A stretch of 9,315 nt of DNA from Anaerolineales bacterium (GCA_027026295.1 JALVOR010000328.1:1-9315); one strand, 5' to 3'. Shown: positions 1 to 6,623, counted from the stretch's first letter. Notes: a model not told the origin generated them from the letters alone. Program-made: numbers and translations.

Positions 1-192
1 GTGGTGGCCCAGGCCGGGCAGGAAATCCGCCCGCTGGTGGCGCGCGCCGTGATCGAAAGCGGCCACAACCTGCTGGAAATGCGCCGCGCCGAGATGAGCC
101 TGGAGGAGATCTTCCTGCAACTGGTGCAAGAAGACCCCGCCGTCCAGCAGGCCCCAGCCATCCCCGAAACACCCACCGACGAGGAGGCATGA
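1..192 (+). CDS. ABC transporter ATP-binding protein, C-terminal fragment (5' end outside window)
   Basis: Only the last 63 residues are visible; the frame is open from base 1 to a TGA at 190-192, so the gene begins before the window. The segment SLEEIFLQL near residue 38 is the signature found just before the C-terminus of ABC-2 type drug/gliding exporter ATPases (typically SLEEvFl.L), and it is followed by an acidic, Pro-rich tail ending in DEEA. No Walker A, Walker B or ABC signature lies in the visible part. The gene directly precedes a GldF-like ABC-2 permease, and its last bases (GAGGAGG at 181-187) double as the ribosome binding site of that permease, which supports an ATPase-permease pair. 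The GTG at position 1 is a window-edge codon and should not be taken as the true start. Family call is by motif plus context. Confidence 0.8.
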   Translation: MVAQAGQEIRPLVARAVIESGHNLLEMRRAEMSLEEIFLQLVQEDPAVQQAPAIPETPTDEEA

Positions 193-194
193 CC

Positions 195-932
195 ATGCGC
201 ACCATGTGGATTATCTCTCGTCGTGAATTCAAACGCTATTTCAGCACTCCGGCGGCCTATCTCGTTGCCTTCCTTTTTCTGCTGGTGCTGGGCATCATCT
301 TCTACGCCAACATTCAGGCCAGCGTGATGCAATCCATGATGATGGGAGGCTACGCCCCGGGGCCGGAAATCATCGTCAGTCCCATGGTCACACTGTTCCT
401 GTTCATCATCCCCGCCATCACCATGCGGCTGCTGGCAGAAGAGCAGCGCTTAGGCACCATTGAACTGCTGCTCACCTCGCCCGTGCGCGATGCCGAACTC
501 GTGGTCGGCAAATGGCTGGGTAGTTTCATGCTGGTGCTCTCCCTGATTGCCATCACGCTGCTCTACCCCGTGGCGCTCAACCAACTTGTCGATCCCGGCA
601 TCGACTGGGGTGTCGCCCTTACCGGCTTCCTGGGGCTGGTGCTGATGACCGCCGCGCTCACCGCATTAGGCACCGCAATTTCGGCTTTGTTCAACAACCA
701 GATTGCCGCCTTTGTCGCCACCTTAGCGCTGTTCCTGGCTCTCTGGCTGCTGAGCCTGCCCGCACACGGCATGGGCAACACCATCTGGCATTATCTGGAC
801 TTCAGCCAACACTTCTACGATACCATGGCGCGGGGCATCCTCGACCTGCGCGACATCATCTACTATCTGAGCGTAGTGGCATTCGGCTTGTTCAGCGGCG
901 CTCTCATCATCCAAACCCGGAGGTGGCGCTAA
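195..932 (+). CDS. ABC-2 type transporter permease, GldF-like
   Basis: Integral membrane subunit that would pair with the upstream ATPase. From the ATG at 195 it is 245 residues with about six hydrophobic segments (near 20-40, 63-80, 108-128, 139-166, 170-189 and 222-240). The stretch EEQRLGTIELLLTSPVRD (83-99) is the conserved ABC-2/GldF permease loop (E..GT.E.LLT.PV), and MARGILDLRDIIYYLS (211-226) matches the typical GldF C-terminal region. ATG codons occur at 189, 195 and 204. I prefer 195 because GAGGAGG ends at 187, giving a 7-nt spacer; the ATGA overlap start at 189 leaves only one base. The stop TAA (930-932) overlaps the next start by one base, so translation is probably coupled. The substrate cannot be read from the sequence. 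Confidence 0.9.
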   Translation: MRTMWIISRREFKRYFSTPAAYLVAFLFLLVLGIIFYANIQASVMQSMMMGGYAPGPEIIVSPMVTLFLFIIPAITMRLLAEEQRLGTIELLLTSPVRDAELVVGKWLGSFMLVLSLIAITLLYPVALNQLVDPGIDWGVALTGFLGLVLMTAALTALGTAISALFNNQIAAFVATLALFLALWLLSLPAHGMGNTIWHYLDFSQHFYDTMARGILDLRDIIYYLSVVAFGLFSGALIIQTRRWR

Positions 933-2476
933 TGAAAGGCATCTCGCGTAAACGCATCGCCCCCTACGTGTTAGGGCTGGCAATCATCGCAGCACTGGTC
1001 GCCTTCGGTGGTTACGTGGTCTATCACAGTGCGACCGTGCTGGTCAAGGGCAGCCTGGGCGCAGGCATCCTGCTGCTGGCAGTCTATACCTACCTCGCGC
1101 CCGAAAAAGTGCAGGAAGCCTTCACCGGGCGCCGCGCTCGCTATGGCAGCAACGCCCTGGTGCTTTTCCTCGCGGTGGTTGGCATCCTGGCTGCCATCAA
1201 CTACATTGCTTACCAGTTCCCCAAGCGGTGGGACCTGACCGCAGACAAAAGCCACACCCTTGACCAGGTAACGTTAGACACCCTGGCACAACTACCTGCC
1301 CCGGTCAAAGCCACCGCGTTCTTCACCCATCGCATGTCGCGCGACGAGGCCCAAACCCTGCTCGACCAATATGCCTTTGCCTCACACGGCAAGTTTTCCT
1401 ACAAATTCGTTGACCCCGAAGCCCAACCGGCATTAGCACAGCAGGAAGGCATCACCCGCGACGGCACCATTGTGCTACAAATGGGCGACCAGACCGAAAA
1501 GGTCACCATCGCGAGCGAAAAGGAAATCACCGGCGCGCTGGTGCGGCTGATGCACCCCAACAAGCAAAAGGTGTACTTCCTCACCGGGCATGGCGAACGC
1601 TCACCCAAAGCCTTCGAAAGCACCGGCTATAGCACAGCAAAGAGCGAACTGGAAAACAAAAACTACACCGTCGAAACCCTCAGCCTGCTCAAACACAGCG
1701 CCGTACCCGACGATGCCGAAGTGGTGATCATCGCCGACCCCAAGAAGCCCCTCGGCGACGAAGAAATCAAGGCGCTGCAAGACTTCCTCGCCAAAGGCGG
1801 CGGCGTGCTGGTGATGCTGGAACCCAACGTGACCCAGGAAACCAACACCGAGCGCCCACTGGTGGCTTTCCTGCAAAACCAGTGGCACCTGGAACTTACC
1901 CCCGACCTGGTGATCGACCCGCTTGCCAACCCCGCCACGGTGGTGGTTTCCTACCAGTACGGCGCGCACGAAATCACCACGCCGCTGCAAACCTTAGCAA
2001 CGATCTTTCCCACCGCCCGCACCGTGGGCGTGCCCGCACCCGTGCCCGACGGCTTCCTGATGACGGCGCTGGTGAAAAGCGAACCCAACGCTTGGGGCGA
2101 AACCGATCTCGCCGGCCTGCAAAAACAACAGGTCAACCAGGACAAAGACGACCTGCCCGGCCCCGTCAGCGTGGCCGCAGCCGTGGAAAACAGCAAAACT
2201 CACGGGCGGCTGGTGGTCATTGGTGATGCCGACTTCGCCAGCAACGCCTACTACACCGCCTACGGCAACGCCGATTTCTTCCTCAACGCCATCGACTGGC
2301 TGAGCAACCAGAAAGAACTCATCCAACTCAACCCCCGCACCCCTACCCAGCGCGTGATGCTTCCGCCGCAGCAAAACACCCTCGGCCTGATCTTGCTGCT
2401 GACGGTGTTCGTGTTGCCGGGCAGCGTGCTGCTGGCAGGCATCGCGGTGTGGGTGCGTCGCCGACGCCGCGCATAG
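932..2476 (+). CDS. GldG-like ABC transporter auxiliary protein (ABC_transp_aux family)
   Basis: Predicted 514-residue membrane protein with a large extracytoplasmic domain. Hydrophobic segments lie at about 10-31, 41-54 and 74-95, and there is a C-terminal anchor at about 483-508 followed by an Arg-rich cytoplasmic end (RRRRRA). Just after the third helix RWDLTADKSHTL (99-110) is the hallmark of GldG-type proteins, followed by the thioredoxin-like/DUF4350-type region. FLTGHGERSP (216-225), GGGVLVMLEP (289-298) and VVIGDADFASN (428-438) are further conserved stretches of the family. The start is the ATG at 932, overlapping the permease stop (TAATG), with GGAGG at 919-923. A GTG at 923 in the same frame lies within the ribosome binding site and is unlikely. 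In Bacteroidota, GldF and GldG act with GldA in gliding; elsewhere such clusters are called ABC exporters of unknown cargo. Function here is inferred from family only. Confidence 0.88.
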   Translation: MKGISRKRIAPYVLGLAIIAALVAFGGYVVYHSATVLVKGSLGAGILLLAVYTYLAPEKVQEAFTGRRARYGSNALVLFLAVVGILAAINYIAYQFPKRWDLTADKSHTLDQVTLDTLAQLPAPVKATAFFTHRMSRDEAQTLLDQYAFASHGKFSYKFVDPEAQPALAQQEGITRDGTIVLQMGDQTEKVTIASEKEITGALVRLMHPNKQKVYFLTGHGERSPKAFESTGYSTAKSELENKNYTVETLSLLKHSAVPDDAEVVIIADPKKPLGDEEIKALQDFLAKGGGVLVMLEPNVTQETNTERPLVAFLQNQWHLELTPDLVIDPLANPATVVVSYQYGAHEITTPLQTLATIFPTARTVGVPAPVPDGFLMTALVKSEPNAWGETDLAGLQKQQVNQDKDDLPGPVSVAAAVENSKTHGRLVVIGDADFASNAYYTAYGNADFFLNAIDWLSNQKELIQLNPRTPTQRVMLPPQQNTLGLILLLTVFVLPGSVLLAGIAVWVRRRRRA

Positions 2477-2486
2477 GAGGTGCCCT

Positions 2487-3068
2487 ATGATTCGTCGCAG
2501 CACACGGTGGGCATTGCTTGCCTTTGTGGTGCTCGCCGCAGTGGCCTATGGCGTGGGGCGCCACAAGCACACTAAGGAAGCCAACATCACCCCGCCGCCG
2601 ACCACGCCGCCGCTCGTCACCTTCAGCAGCGACGACGTGGTTGGGCTGGAACTCAAAAGCCCCGACCAGAGCATTGTGCTTCAGCGCGACGGCGACCAGT
2701 GGAAAGTGTTACAACCCACGCCCCAGGGCAACGAACAGCCCGACCAGGAGCGCATCAGCACCGCGATATTTGGTCTGACCACCCTCGAAACGGTCAACAC
2801 CATCCCCGCAGGCACCGACCTGGATTCGCTGGGGCTGCTTTCCCCCGCCTACACCATCACGGTGTACCTCAAAAACGGAAAGCAGTGGCAAATCGCCATC
2901 GGCAAGGAAACGCCCATCGGCAGCGGCTATTACGCCAAAGCCAATGGCGGGTTGTGGGTGGTGAGTCACTACGCTGTGGATGCGCTGACCGAATTACTTA
3001 CCAAACCGCCTCTGGTAACACCCATACCAACCAGCACGCCAACGGCCACGCCCACGCCTTCACCATGA
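2487..3068 (+). CDS. DUF4340 domain protein, membrane-anchored, with Thr-Pro tail
   Basis: This 193-residue protein has one N-terminal hydrophobic helix (about 8-22) after a basic start (MIRRSTR), so it is probably anchored with the rest outside. Residues about 43-170 resemble the DUF4340 fold: a V-x-x-L-E-L strand (51-56), an IVLQRDGDQWKVLQP block (63-77), a T-T-L-E-T segment (98-102), LDSLGLLSP (112-120), ITVYLKNG (124-131) and the glycine-rich IGKETPIGSGYYAK (138-151). It ends in TPIPTSTPTATPTPSP, a low-complexity Thr-Pro tail of the kind common on exported Chloroflexota proteins. A proline-rich linker (36-42) follows the helix. It carries one unit, whereas many DUF4340 proteins are longer with several. 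An AGGAGG (2475-2480) overlapping the upstream TAG supports the ATG at 2487 with a 6-nt spacer. DUF4340 genes commonly follow GldG-type genes, which fits an accessory role in the same complex; the molecular role is unknown. Confidence 0.85.
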   Translation: MIRRSTRWALLAFVVLAAVAYGVGRHKHTKEANITPPPTTPPLVTFSSDDVVGLELKSPDQSIVLQRDGDQWKVLQPTPQGNEQPDQERISTAIFGLTTLETVNTIPAGTDLDSLGLLSPAYTITVYLKNGKQWQIAIGKETPIGSGYYAKANGGLWVVSHYAVDALTELLTKPPLVTPIPTSTPTATPTPSP

Positions 3069-3100
3069 GGCAAACGGAACCTCTTCACCACAAAACCAGA

Positions 3101-3129
3101 GCGGGAGGCGGCTTGTGGCTGCCTCCCGC
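3101..3129 (+). terminator. GC-rich hairpin after the ABC operon, candidate terminator without a clear U-tract
   Basis: GCGGGAGGC (3101-3109) pairs perfectly with GCCTCCCGC (3121-3129). The stem extends inward with a G-U and two G-C pairs to a 5-nt loop (3113-3117), giving about 12 pairs. It lies 32 nt after the DUF4340 stop. The following bases are A-rich (AAACATTAAAAAAT), not T-rich, so on the plus strand this is not a classic intrinsic terminator. It could act as an mRNA 3' stabiliser, a pause site or a factor-assisted terminator. Confidence 0.5.
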
Positions 3130-3291
3130 AAACATTAAAAAATCGTTACAAAATCCGTAACTCATCGTTGGAGACTTGATTTTTGCCATAAAAGGCTGTA
3201 TGCTGAAAGAGATTTCCCCGCTCATGCGCTAACTACAAAACACGCTCCAGCAACGCTGCCACGAGCGAAGGGAGCAACCATCAATCGTGTG

Positions 3292-3300
3292 TGGTATAAT
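3292..3300 (+). promoter_or_regulatory. Extended -10 promoter of the sigma factor gene
   Basis: A perfect TATAAT (3295-3300) is preceded by TG one base upstream (3292-3293), the extended -10 arrangement, and no good -35 hexamer lies 17 bases upstream. Transcription would start near 3305-3310, giving a leader of about 70 nt before the ATG at 3376. The rest of the 307-nt gap (3069-3375) holds the hairpin at 3101-3129 and a weaker possible promoter: TTGATT at 3176-3181, a 17-nt spacer, then TATGCT at 3199-3204. I see no recognisable riboswitch. The context GTGGTATAATCGC closely matches the murJ promoter. Confidence 0.7.
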
Positions 3301-3375
3301 CGCAGTTTTGGCGCGTACTAGCACAATTGCCCCGCGGGAAGCAATAATTTCAAATGGTATGGAGAACAACACGCC

Positions 3376-4593
3376 ATGATTGAGGACGAACTGTTGCTCG
3401 GCAGCATCGAAGAAATCGAAGAGGAATATTCCCCCATTGCCCATCTGGTTGACCTGGGTCGGCAAAAGGGATTCGTCACTTTGGACGACATCCTTCAATT
3501 CTTCCCCGAAGCCGAACAAAACGTCGACCAGTTAGAAGAAGCCTTTGCTGCGCTGCTCAGCGCAGGCATTCCTTACGTCGAAGACGATATTGTGGAAACG
3601 CCTTCCGATGAAGAAATCATTGAGGCCGAGGAAGAGGAAGAGGATCTTGCCGCCCAGATGGACGAAGAAGATTACCTCGCCAACATCGACACCGACGACA
3701 TGATTGGCCTCTACCTCAAAGAAGTCGGGCGTATTCCGCTGCTGACCGCCGAAGAGGAAGTCGACCTGGCAAAGCGCATCGAAGCCGGACGCGCCGCGCG
3801 GGAAGAACTCGCTCTGGGTGTACGCGACCCGGAGCGCCGCCAGGAACTCCGTTACCTCATCGAAGACGGCTGGCGCGCTCGCGAGCACCTCATCACCGCC
3901 AATTCCCGCCTGGTCATCAGCGTGGCGAAGAAGTACATGGGGCGCGGCGTGCCCTTCCTCGATCTGATTCAGGAAGGCAACATCGGCTTGATTCGCGCCA
4001 TCAAGAAATTCGACTACCGCCGCGGCCACAAATTCAGCACTTACGCCACCTGGTGGATTCGGCAAGCCGTCACCCGCGCCATTGCCGACCAGGGGCGTAC
4101 CATCCGCGTGCCCGTGCACATGGGCGACCAAATCAACAAACTGCTGCGGGTGCAGCACCACCTGACCCAAAGGCTGGGGCGTAACCCCAACATCAACGAA
4201 CTCGCCGAAGAACTCGGCGTGCCGCCGAAGAAAGTGGAATACATGCTCAAGGTAGCACGACGTCCGCTCTCGCTGGAAATGCCTACCGACGACGAAGAAG
4301 ATTCCGTGCTCGGCGATTTCATCGAAGACAAAGACTCCCCCGCCCCCGACGATGCTGCCACCCGCAACCTGCTGCGCGAGCACCTGGAAAGCATCCTCAA
4401 CCTGCTCCCGCCGCGTGAGGTGCGTATTCTGCAACTGCGCTACGGCCTGCTCGACGGGCAAGCCTACACCCTTGAAGAGGTCGGGCGCAAAATGGGCGTC
4501 ACCCGCGAACGCGTACGGCAAATCGAAGCCCAGGCGCTCAGCCGCCTGCGGCACCCCAACATCCGTCGCCAGTTGCGGGAATATCTCGGCTGA
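3376..4593 (+). CDS. rpoD: Primary-type RNA polymerase sigma-70 factor (RpoD/SigA family)
   Basis: A 405-residue sigma factor that directs RNA polymerase to -10/-35 promoters. The N-terminus (about 15-70) resembles region 1.1, followed by a very acidic linker (about 77-106, with runs of Glu). Region 1.2 is [22 protein letters not shown] (107-128). Region 2 runs from about 172 to 248 and includes [37 protein letters not shown] and [16 protein letters not shown]. Region 3 spans about 250-325 ([16 protein letters not shown]). Region 4 is about 338-395 with [15 protein letters not shown] and the helix-turn-helix [24 protein letters not shown]. The size is close to SigA proteins without the long non-conserved insert of E. 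coli RpoD. A GGAG (3361-3364) lies 11 nt before the ATG. The gene is monocistronic, between its own promoter and a strong terminator. The genome may carry paralogues, so I am sure of the family but less so that this is the sole principal sigma. Confidence 0.93.
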   Translation: MIEDELLLGSIEEIEEEYSPIAHLVDLGRQKGFVTLDDILQFFPEAEQNVDQLEEAFAALLSAGIPYVEDDIVETPSDEEIIEAEEEEEDLAAQMDEEDYLANIDTDDMIGLYLKEVGRIPLLTAEEEVDLAKRIEAGRAAREELALGVRDPERRQELRYLIEDGWRAREHLITANSRLVISVAKKYMGRGVPFLDLIQEGNIGLIRAIKKFDYRRGHKFSTYATWWIRQAVTRAIADQGRTIRVPVHMGDQINKLLRVQHHLTQRLGRNPNINELAEELGVPPKKVEYMLKVARRPLSLEMPTDDEEDSVLGDFIEDKDSPAPDDAATRNLLREHLESILNLLPPREVRILQLRYGLLDGQAYTLEEVGRKMGVTRERVRQIEAQALSRLRHPNIRRQLREYLG

Positions 4594-4610
4594 CGTCTTG
4601 CGAGCATTCA

Positions 4611-4649
4611 ACAGCCCCTTGTGAACATATCACAAGGGGCTGTTTATTT
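4611..4649 (+). terminator. Intrinsic terminator of the sigma factor gene
   Basis: ACAGCCCCTTGTG (4611-4623) pairs perfectly with CACAAGGGGCTGT (4631-4643), and one more A-T pair closes a 5-nt loop at 4625-4629. The stem is followed by TTTATTT (4643-4649). It begins 18 nt after the TGA at 4591-4593. This is a textbook rho-independent terminator. Confidence 0.9.
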
Positions 4650-4676
4650 CCAACCGACGTAACGCTCCACCCCGAC

Positions 4677-4886
4677 AAAGCAAAACCACAAAAAGCACAG
4701 AAGTGCTACAGAAACTTGCTTTTAGACGCGGATTTAACACAAAGACGCAGAGAGAGACTCCAAGCCCGCCAAGAAGGACAAGCCGGTGTCCCGCCTTACA
4801 ACAACGCCCTCATTTTCGAGCGCCCTTCTGTGTTTTCTGTGGTTTTCATCGCGTAATCCGTCGTTTCTCTTTGGGACTGAACAGTT
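4677..4886. repeat. Intergenic palindromic repeat, copy 1 (inverted relative to the 8258-8410 copy)
   Basis: The gap between the sigma factor terminator and rluA holds no gene. Its right arm, 4851-4886, is identical over 36 bases to the reverse complement of 8257-8292, and similarity continues more loosely down to about 4832. Its left arm, 4725-4760 (containing CGCGGATTT and GCAGAGAGAGAC), matches the reverse complement of 8341-8378 with a few changes and one gap. The centre, 4761-4831, is unrelated to the other copy. Bases 4677-4724 form an additional small structure: AAAGCAA at 4677-4683 pairs with TTGCTTT at 4716-4722 around a 5-bp hairpin at 4694-4707. The right end carries CTGAACAGT (4877-4885), the same terminal motif as the other copy. 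I cannot find a matching left terminus, so this copy looks decayed or rearranged. Confidence 0.8.
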
Positions 4887-4936
4887 ACTGTGCTCTTTGC
4901 TTTTTTGCGCTTTAGCGTCGCAAAAATTCGCCTGAG

Positions 4937-4972
4937 TTCTTTGCGCCTTTGCAGCCTCTTCGCACCTCGGCG
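4937..4972. repeat. Four degenerate 9-base units next to the rluA stop
   Basis: The bases 4937-4972 divide into TTCTTTGCG, CCTTTGCAG, CCTCTTCGC and ACCTCGGCG. On the minus strand these read as GCAAAG-like units at 9-nt spacing. This looks like a further relative of the purine-rich units of the adjacent repeat. Between it and the 36-bp arm, 4887-4936 is T-rich with similar motifs. The array ends exactly where the rluA stop codon (4975-4973) begins, so it would lie in the 3' end of the rluA message. Confidence 0.45.
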
Positions 4973-5683
4973 CTAATTTCCTGCCTCTTCAGCATACAAG
5001 TCACCATAGGCTTCCAGGTTTTCCAACGCAGCAGCAAAATCAGGCGGGTGCGGGGCGGTAAAGGCCAGCGGCGCGCCCGTGACAGGGTGGCGGAACTCAA
5101 GGCGGCGGGCATGGAGCGCCAGCCGCTTGATAGGCAGGGGGTGGTCATCTGTGGCTTCGCCGTAAAGCGGGTCGTTCACAATGGGGAAACCCGCGGCGAA
5201 CAAATGTACCCGCACCTGGTGCCGTCTGCCGGTATACGGGACGGCTTCCATCAAGGCAAACGCGCCGAAACGCCGCAACACCCGCAACGCGGTGCGGGCC
5301 TCTTTACCCTGCGGGCCCACCACCGTGCGCTTGCGGCGTCCGCGATTGGGCGTAAGCCGCAAATTTACGTTGTGCCGCTGCCATGCAGGCACGCCAAACA
5401 CAAGGGCATGGCAGGTTTGGCGAACCTTTCGCGCCTCGAATTGGGCGGTCAAAGCGCGGCGGGCTTCCGGTGTACGCGCCAGAAGCATCACGCCGCTGGC
5501 GTCCCTGTCCAGCCGCCGCACCACCCACAAACGCCCCCAAGCGGATTCCAACACGCTGCGAACGTGCGGCAGGTCGGGATTCCAGCCATCGGGCAGGGAA
5601 AGCAGCCCGGCAGGCTTGGCAATCACCAGCAGGTAGTCATCAGCAAAAAGCACGTCGGGGGGCAAGTCAGTCTTCACCGTCAT
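4973..5683 (-). CDS. RluA-family RNA pseudouridine synthase
   Basis: A 236-residue enzyme that would isomerise specific uridines in rRNA or tRNA to pseudouridine. VLFADDYLLVIAKPAGLLSLP (11-31) is the usual N-terminal motif. RRLDRDASGVMLLAR (56-70) corresponds to the family H-R-L-D-x-x-T/S-S-G motif, with Asp59 as the predicted catalytic nucleophile. GRRHQVRVH (152-160), DPLYG (171-175) and LALHARRLEFRHPVTG (188-203) are also conserved. Two positions vary from the common form: Arg56 in place of His and Ala62 in place of Thr. There is no N-terminal S4 RNA-binding domain, so it is a single-domain member, and which RNA site it modifies cannot be told (RluA, RluC/D, TruC and others share these motifs). 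The start at 5683 has only a weak upstream GAAGAG. It lies 53 nt downstream of the kinase gene on the same strand, and I see no clear promoter of its own, so co-transcription is likely. Confidence 0.9.
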   Translation of the reverse strand: MTVKTDLPPDVLFADDYLLVIAKPAGLLSLPDGWNPDLPHVRSVLESAWGRLWVVRRLDRDASGVMLLARTPEARRALTAQFEARKVRQTCHALVFGVPAWQRHNVNLRLTPNRGRRKRTVVGPQGKEARTALRVLRRFGAFALMEAVPYTGRRHQVRVHLFAAGFPIVNDPLYGEATDDHPLPIKRLALHARRLEFRHPVTGAPLAFTAPHPPDFAAALENLEAYGDLYAEEAGN

Positions 5684-5736
5684 TTCTCTTCACAAAGCAC
5701 AACAACGCGTGCCCGTAGGGCAGGCTAATATCCCGC

Positions 5737-6531
5737 TCACGAATTGCCCATAATCCGCGTGCCGGGCGAGGCCCCCAGCAGTGCGACGCGCACCCGTTCA
5801 GCATCGCGCCCGTCGAAAATCAGCACATCCAGTCCCGGCACGGCCTCCGCCAGTGCCAGCATCTCGCGTACTTTGGCCGCCATGCCACCAGTCACATCAG
5901 CAGCCGCTGAGCCTTGCAGCGCGGGCAGCACTGCCGCAAGGTTGGCGGAGGTAATCTCGGGCACAACGCGGGTGCAGGCGGGGTAATCAGCCCACACACC
6001 CGCCTCCACCCCAGCAATCAACACCCGCCGGGGGCGCAAACGCGGCGCGAGGAAGGCAAAAATCTCTTCGGTAGAAACAATCACACCGCCACGCCGCGTG
6101 TCAAAAACCACATCGCCGTAAGTTACCGGCACCAGTCCAGCCGCCAGCGCGGCTTCCAGTGGGGCAACCTCCCAGCGGCGCAGGGCGCCATCTTCGGCCA
6201 TCGTCGCTGCCGAAGGCGGGAAAGCCACGGCCGGCACGCCGGCTCCCAGCAGGGCATCCATCACCAGCCGGTTGAGGCGCTGTGCCGCGTGCCAGATGCG
6301 CACGAAACGCCGCCAGTCGTCGGCTTCCCGCACGCCGTGGCGAATGTCGCCTTCCTGCGCCGCCCAGTGCCCAAACGAGCCGGAGCCGTGCCCCAAAAGC
6401 AGACGCATTTCGGGGCGGGCGCGCCGGGCCGCGGCGATGGGTTCCGCAAGGCCCCGCCGGCGGCCAGGCAGAGGGGTGTAAGGGCGATGCTTGTCAGTAA
6501 TGAGGGAGCCACCGAGTTTGAGGAAGACCAT
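5737..6531 (-). CDS. Isopentenyl phosphate kinase (amino acid kinase family)
   Basis: A 264-residue enzyme predicted to phosphorylate isopentenyl phosphate with ATP to isopentenyl diphosphate, the last step of the alternative mevalonate route. KLGGSLITDK (5-14) is the N-terminal nucleotide/phosphate motif with Lys5. GHGSGSFGH (47-55) carries the His (His55) that marks isopentenyl phosphate kinases and contacts the substrate phosphate, separating them from glutamate or carbamate kinases. VPVTYGDVVFD (134-144), STEEIFAFLA (153-162), GVEAGVWADYP (174-184) and DVTGGMAAK (212-220) complete the family pattern, and the length is typical. An upstream in-frame ATG at 6564 would add 11 residues, but the ATG at 6531 begins exactly at the conserved MVFLKLGG and sits 6 nt from a perfect TATAAT, so I choose 6531. 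It has no Shine-Dalgarno sequence and is predicted leaderless. FomA-like kinases are the main alternative; context and motifs favour IPK. Confidence 0.88.
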   Translation of the reverse strand: MVFLKLGGSLITDKHRPYTPLPGRRRGLAEPIAAARRARPEMRLLLGHGSGSFGHWAAQEGDIRHGVREADDWRRFVRIWHAAQRLNRLVMDALLGAGVPAVAFPPSAATMAEDGALRRWEVAPLEAALAAGLVPVTYGDVVFDTRRGGVIVSTEEIFAFLAPRLRPRRVLIAGVEAGVWADYPACTRVVPEITSANLAAVLPALQGSAAADVTGGMAAKVREMLALAEAVPGLDVLIFDGRDAERVRVALLGASPGTRIMGNS

Positions 6532-6537
6532 GCGGGC

Positions 6538-6543
6538 ATTATA
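6538..6543 (-). promoter_or_regulatory. -10 element of the kinase gene, placed for leaderless transcription
   Basis: On the minus strand TATAAT reads from 6543 to 6538, followed by six bases (GCCCGC) and the ATG at 6531. With normal -10 geometry, +1 falls on the A of the ATG. No Shine-Dalgarno or convincing -35 hexamer is present. The TG of an extended -10 is absent here (CGG precedes TATAAT). Confidence 0.65.
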
Positions 6544-6563
6544 CCGCGGGCGGCGCAACACCA

Positions 6564-6595
6564 CCCGACCACCTGACTACCCGACTATCCGACCA
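6564..6595. repeat. Four tandem 8-bp units between divergent promoters
   Basis: The units are CCCGACCA, CCTGACTA, CCCGACTA and TCCGACCA, with consensus YCYGACYA, running without gaps from 6564 to 6595. They fill the spacer between the two -10 elements and cover the place where a murJ -35 would sit. They may be a protein binding array or just a short unstable tandem repeat; the sequence alone does not decide. Confidence 0.7.
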
Positions 6596-6607
6596 CCTTC
6601 TGAGCCG

Positions 6608-6616
6608 TGCTATAAT
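6608..6616 (+). promoter_or_regulatory. Extended -10 promoter of murJ, placed for leaderless transcription
   Basis: TGCTATAAT (6608-6616) is a perfect extended -10. Seven bases (CGCGCCC) separate it from the ATG at 6624, so transcription is predicted to start at 6622-6624, at or next to the start codon. No Shine-Dalgarno sequence can fit. The context GTGCTATAATCGC closely resembles the sigma factor promoter at 3291-3303. Confidence 0.72.
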
Positions 6617-6623
6617 CGCGCCC

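Noticed and set aside
3176..3204. Alternative sigma factor gene promoter, TTGATT with a 17-nt spacer and TATGCT
   Set aside because: It matches four of six bases in each box, but the extended TATAAT closer to the gene is much better. I keep it only as a weak second possibility.
3532..4611. Long minus-strand open frame (359 codons) antisense to the sigma factor gene
   Set aside because: It is the mirror of a GC-rich, strongly biased real gene on the plus strand whose protein is unmistakably a sigma factor. It has no recognisable motif.
4703..4915. Plus-strand open frame of 70 codons in the repeat region
   Set aside because: It lies within the palindromic repeat and shares the peptide VIRRFSLGLNS with the frame read through the other copy on the opposite strand. 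This is the repeat being translated, not two related genes. Such frames are easily misannotated as hypothetical proteins.
4679..4972. Possible CRISPR array in the repeat region
   Set aside because: The repeats are degenerate, purine-rich, 9-12 bases apart and palindromic, with no constant repeat and unique spacers, and no cas gene is in the window.
5710..5722. Short palindrome TGCCCGTAGGGCA between the kinase and rluA genes
   Set aside because: A 5-bp stem with a 3-nt loop and no other signal; expected by chance in GC-rich DNA.
4949..5728. Plus-strand open frame of 259 codons opposite rluA
   Set aside because: Shadow frame: the minus strand carries all conserved RluA motifs and the plus frame has none.
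5914..6576. Plus-strand open frame of 220 codons opposite the isopentenyl phosphate kinase gene
   Set aside because: Low-complexity Arg/Gly/His/Pro translation typical of antisense in GC-rich DNA; the minus-strand kinase motifs are decisive.
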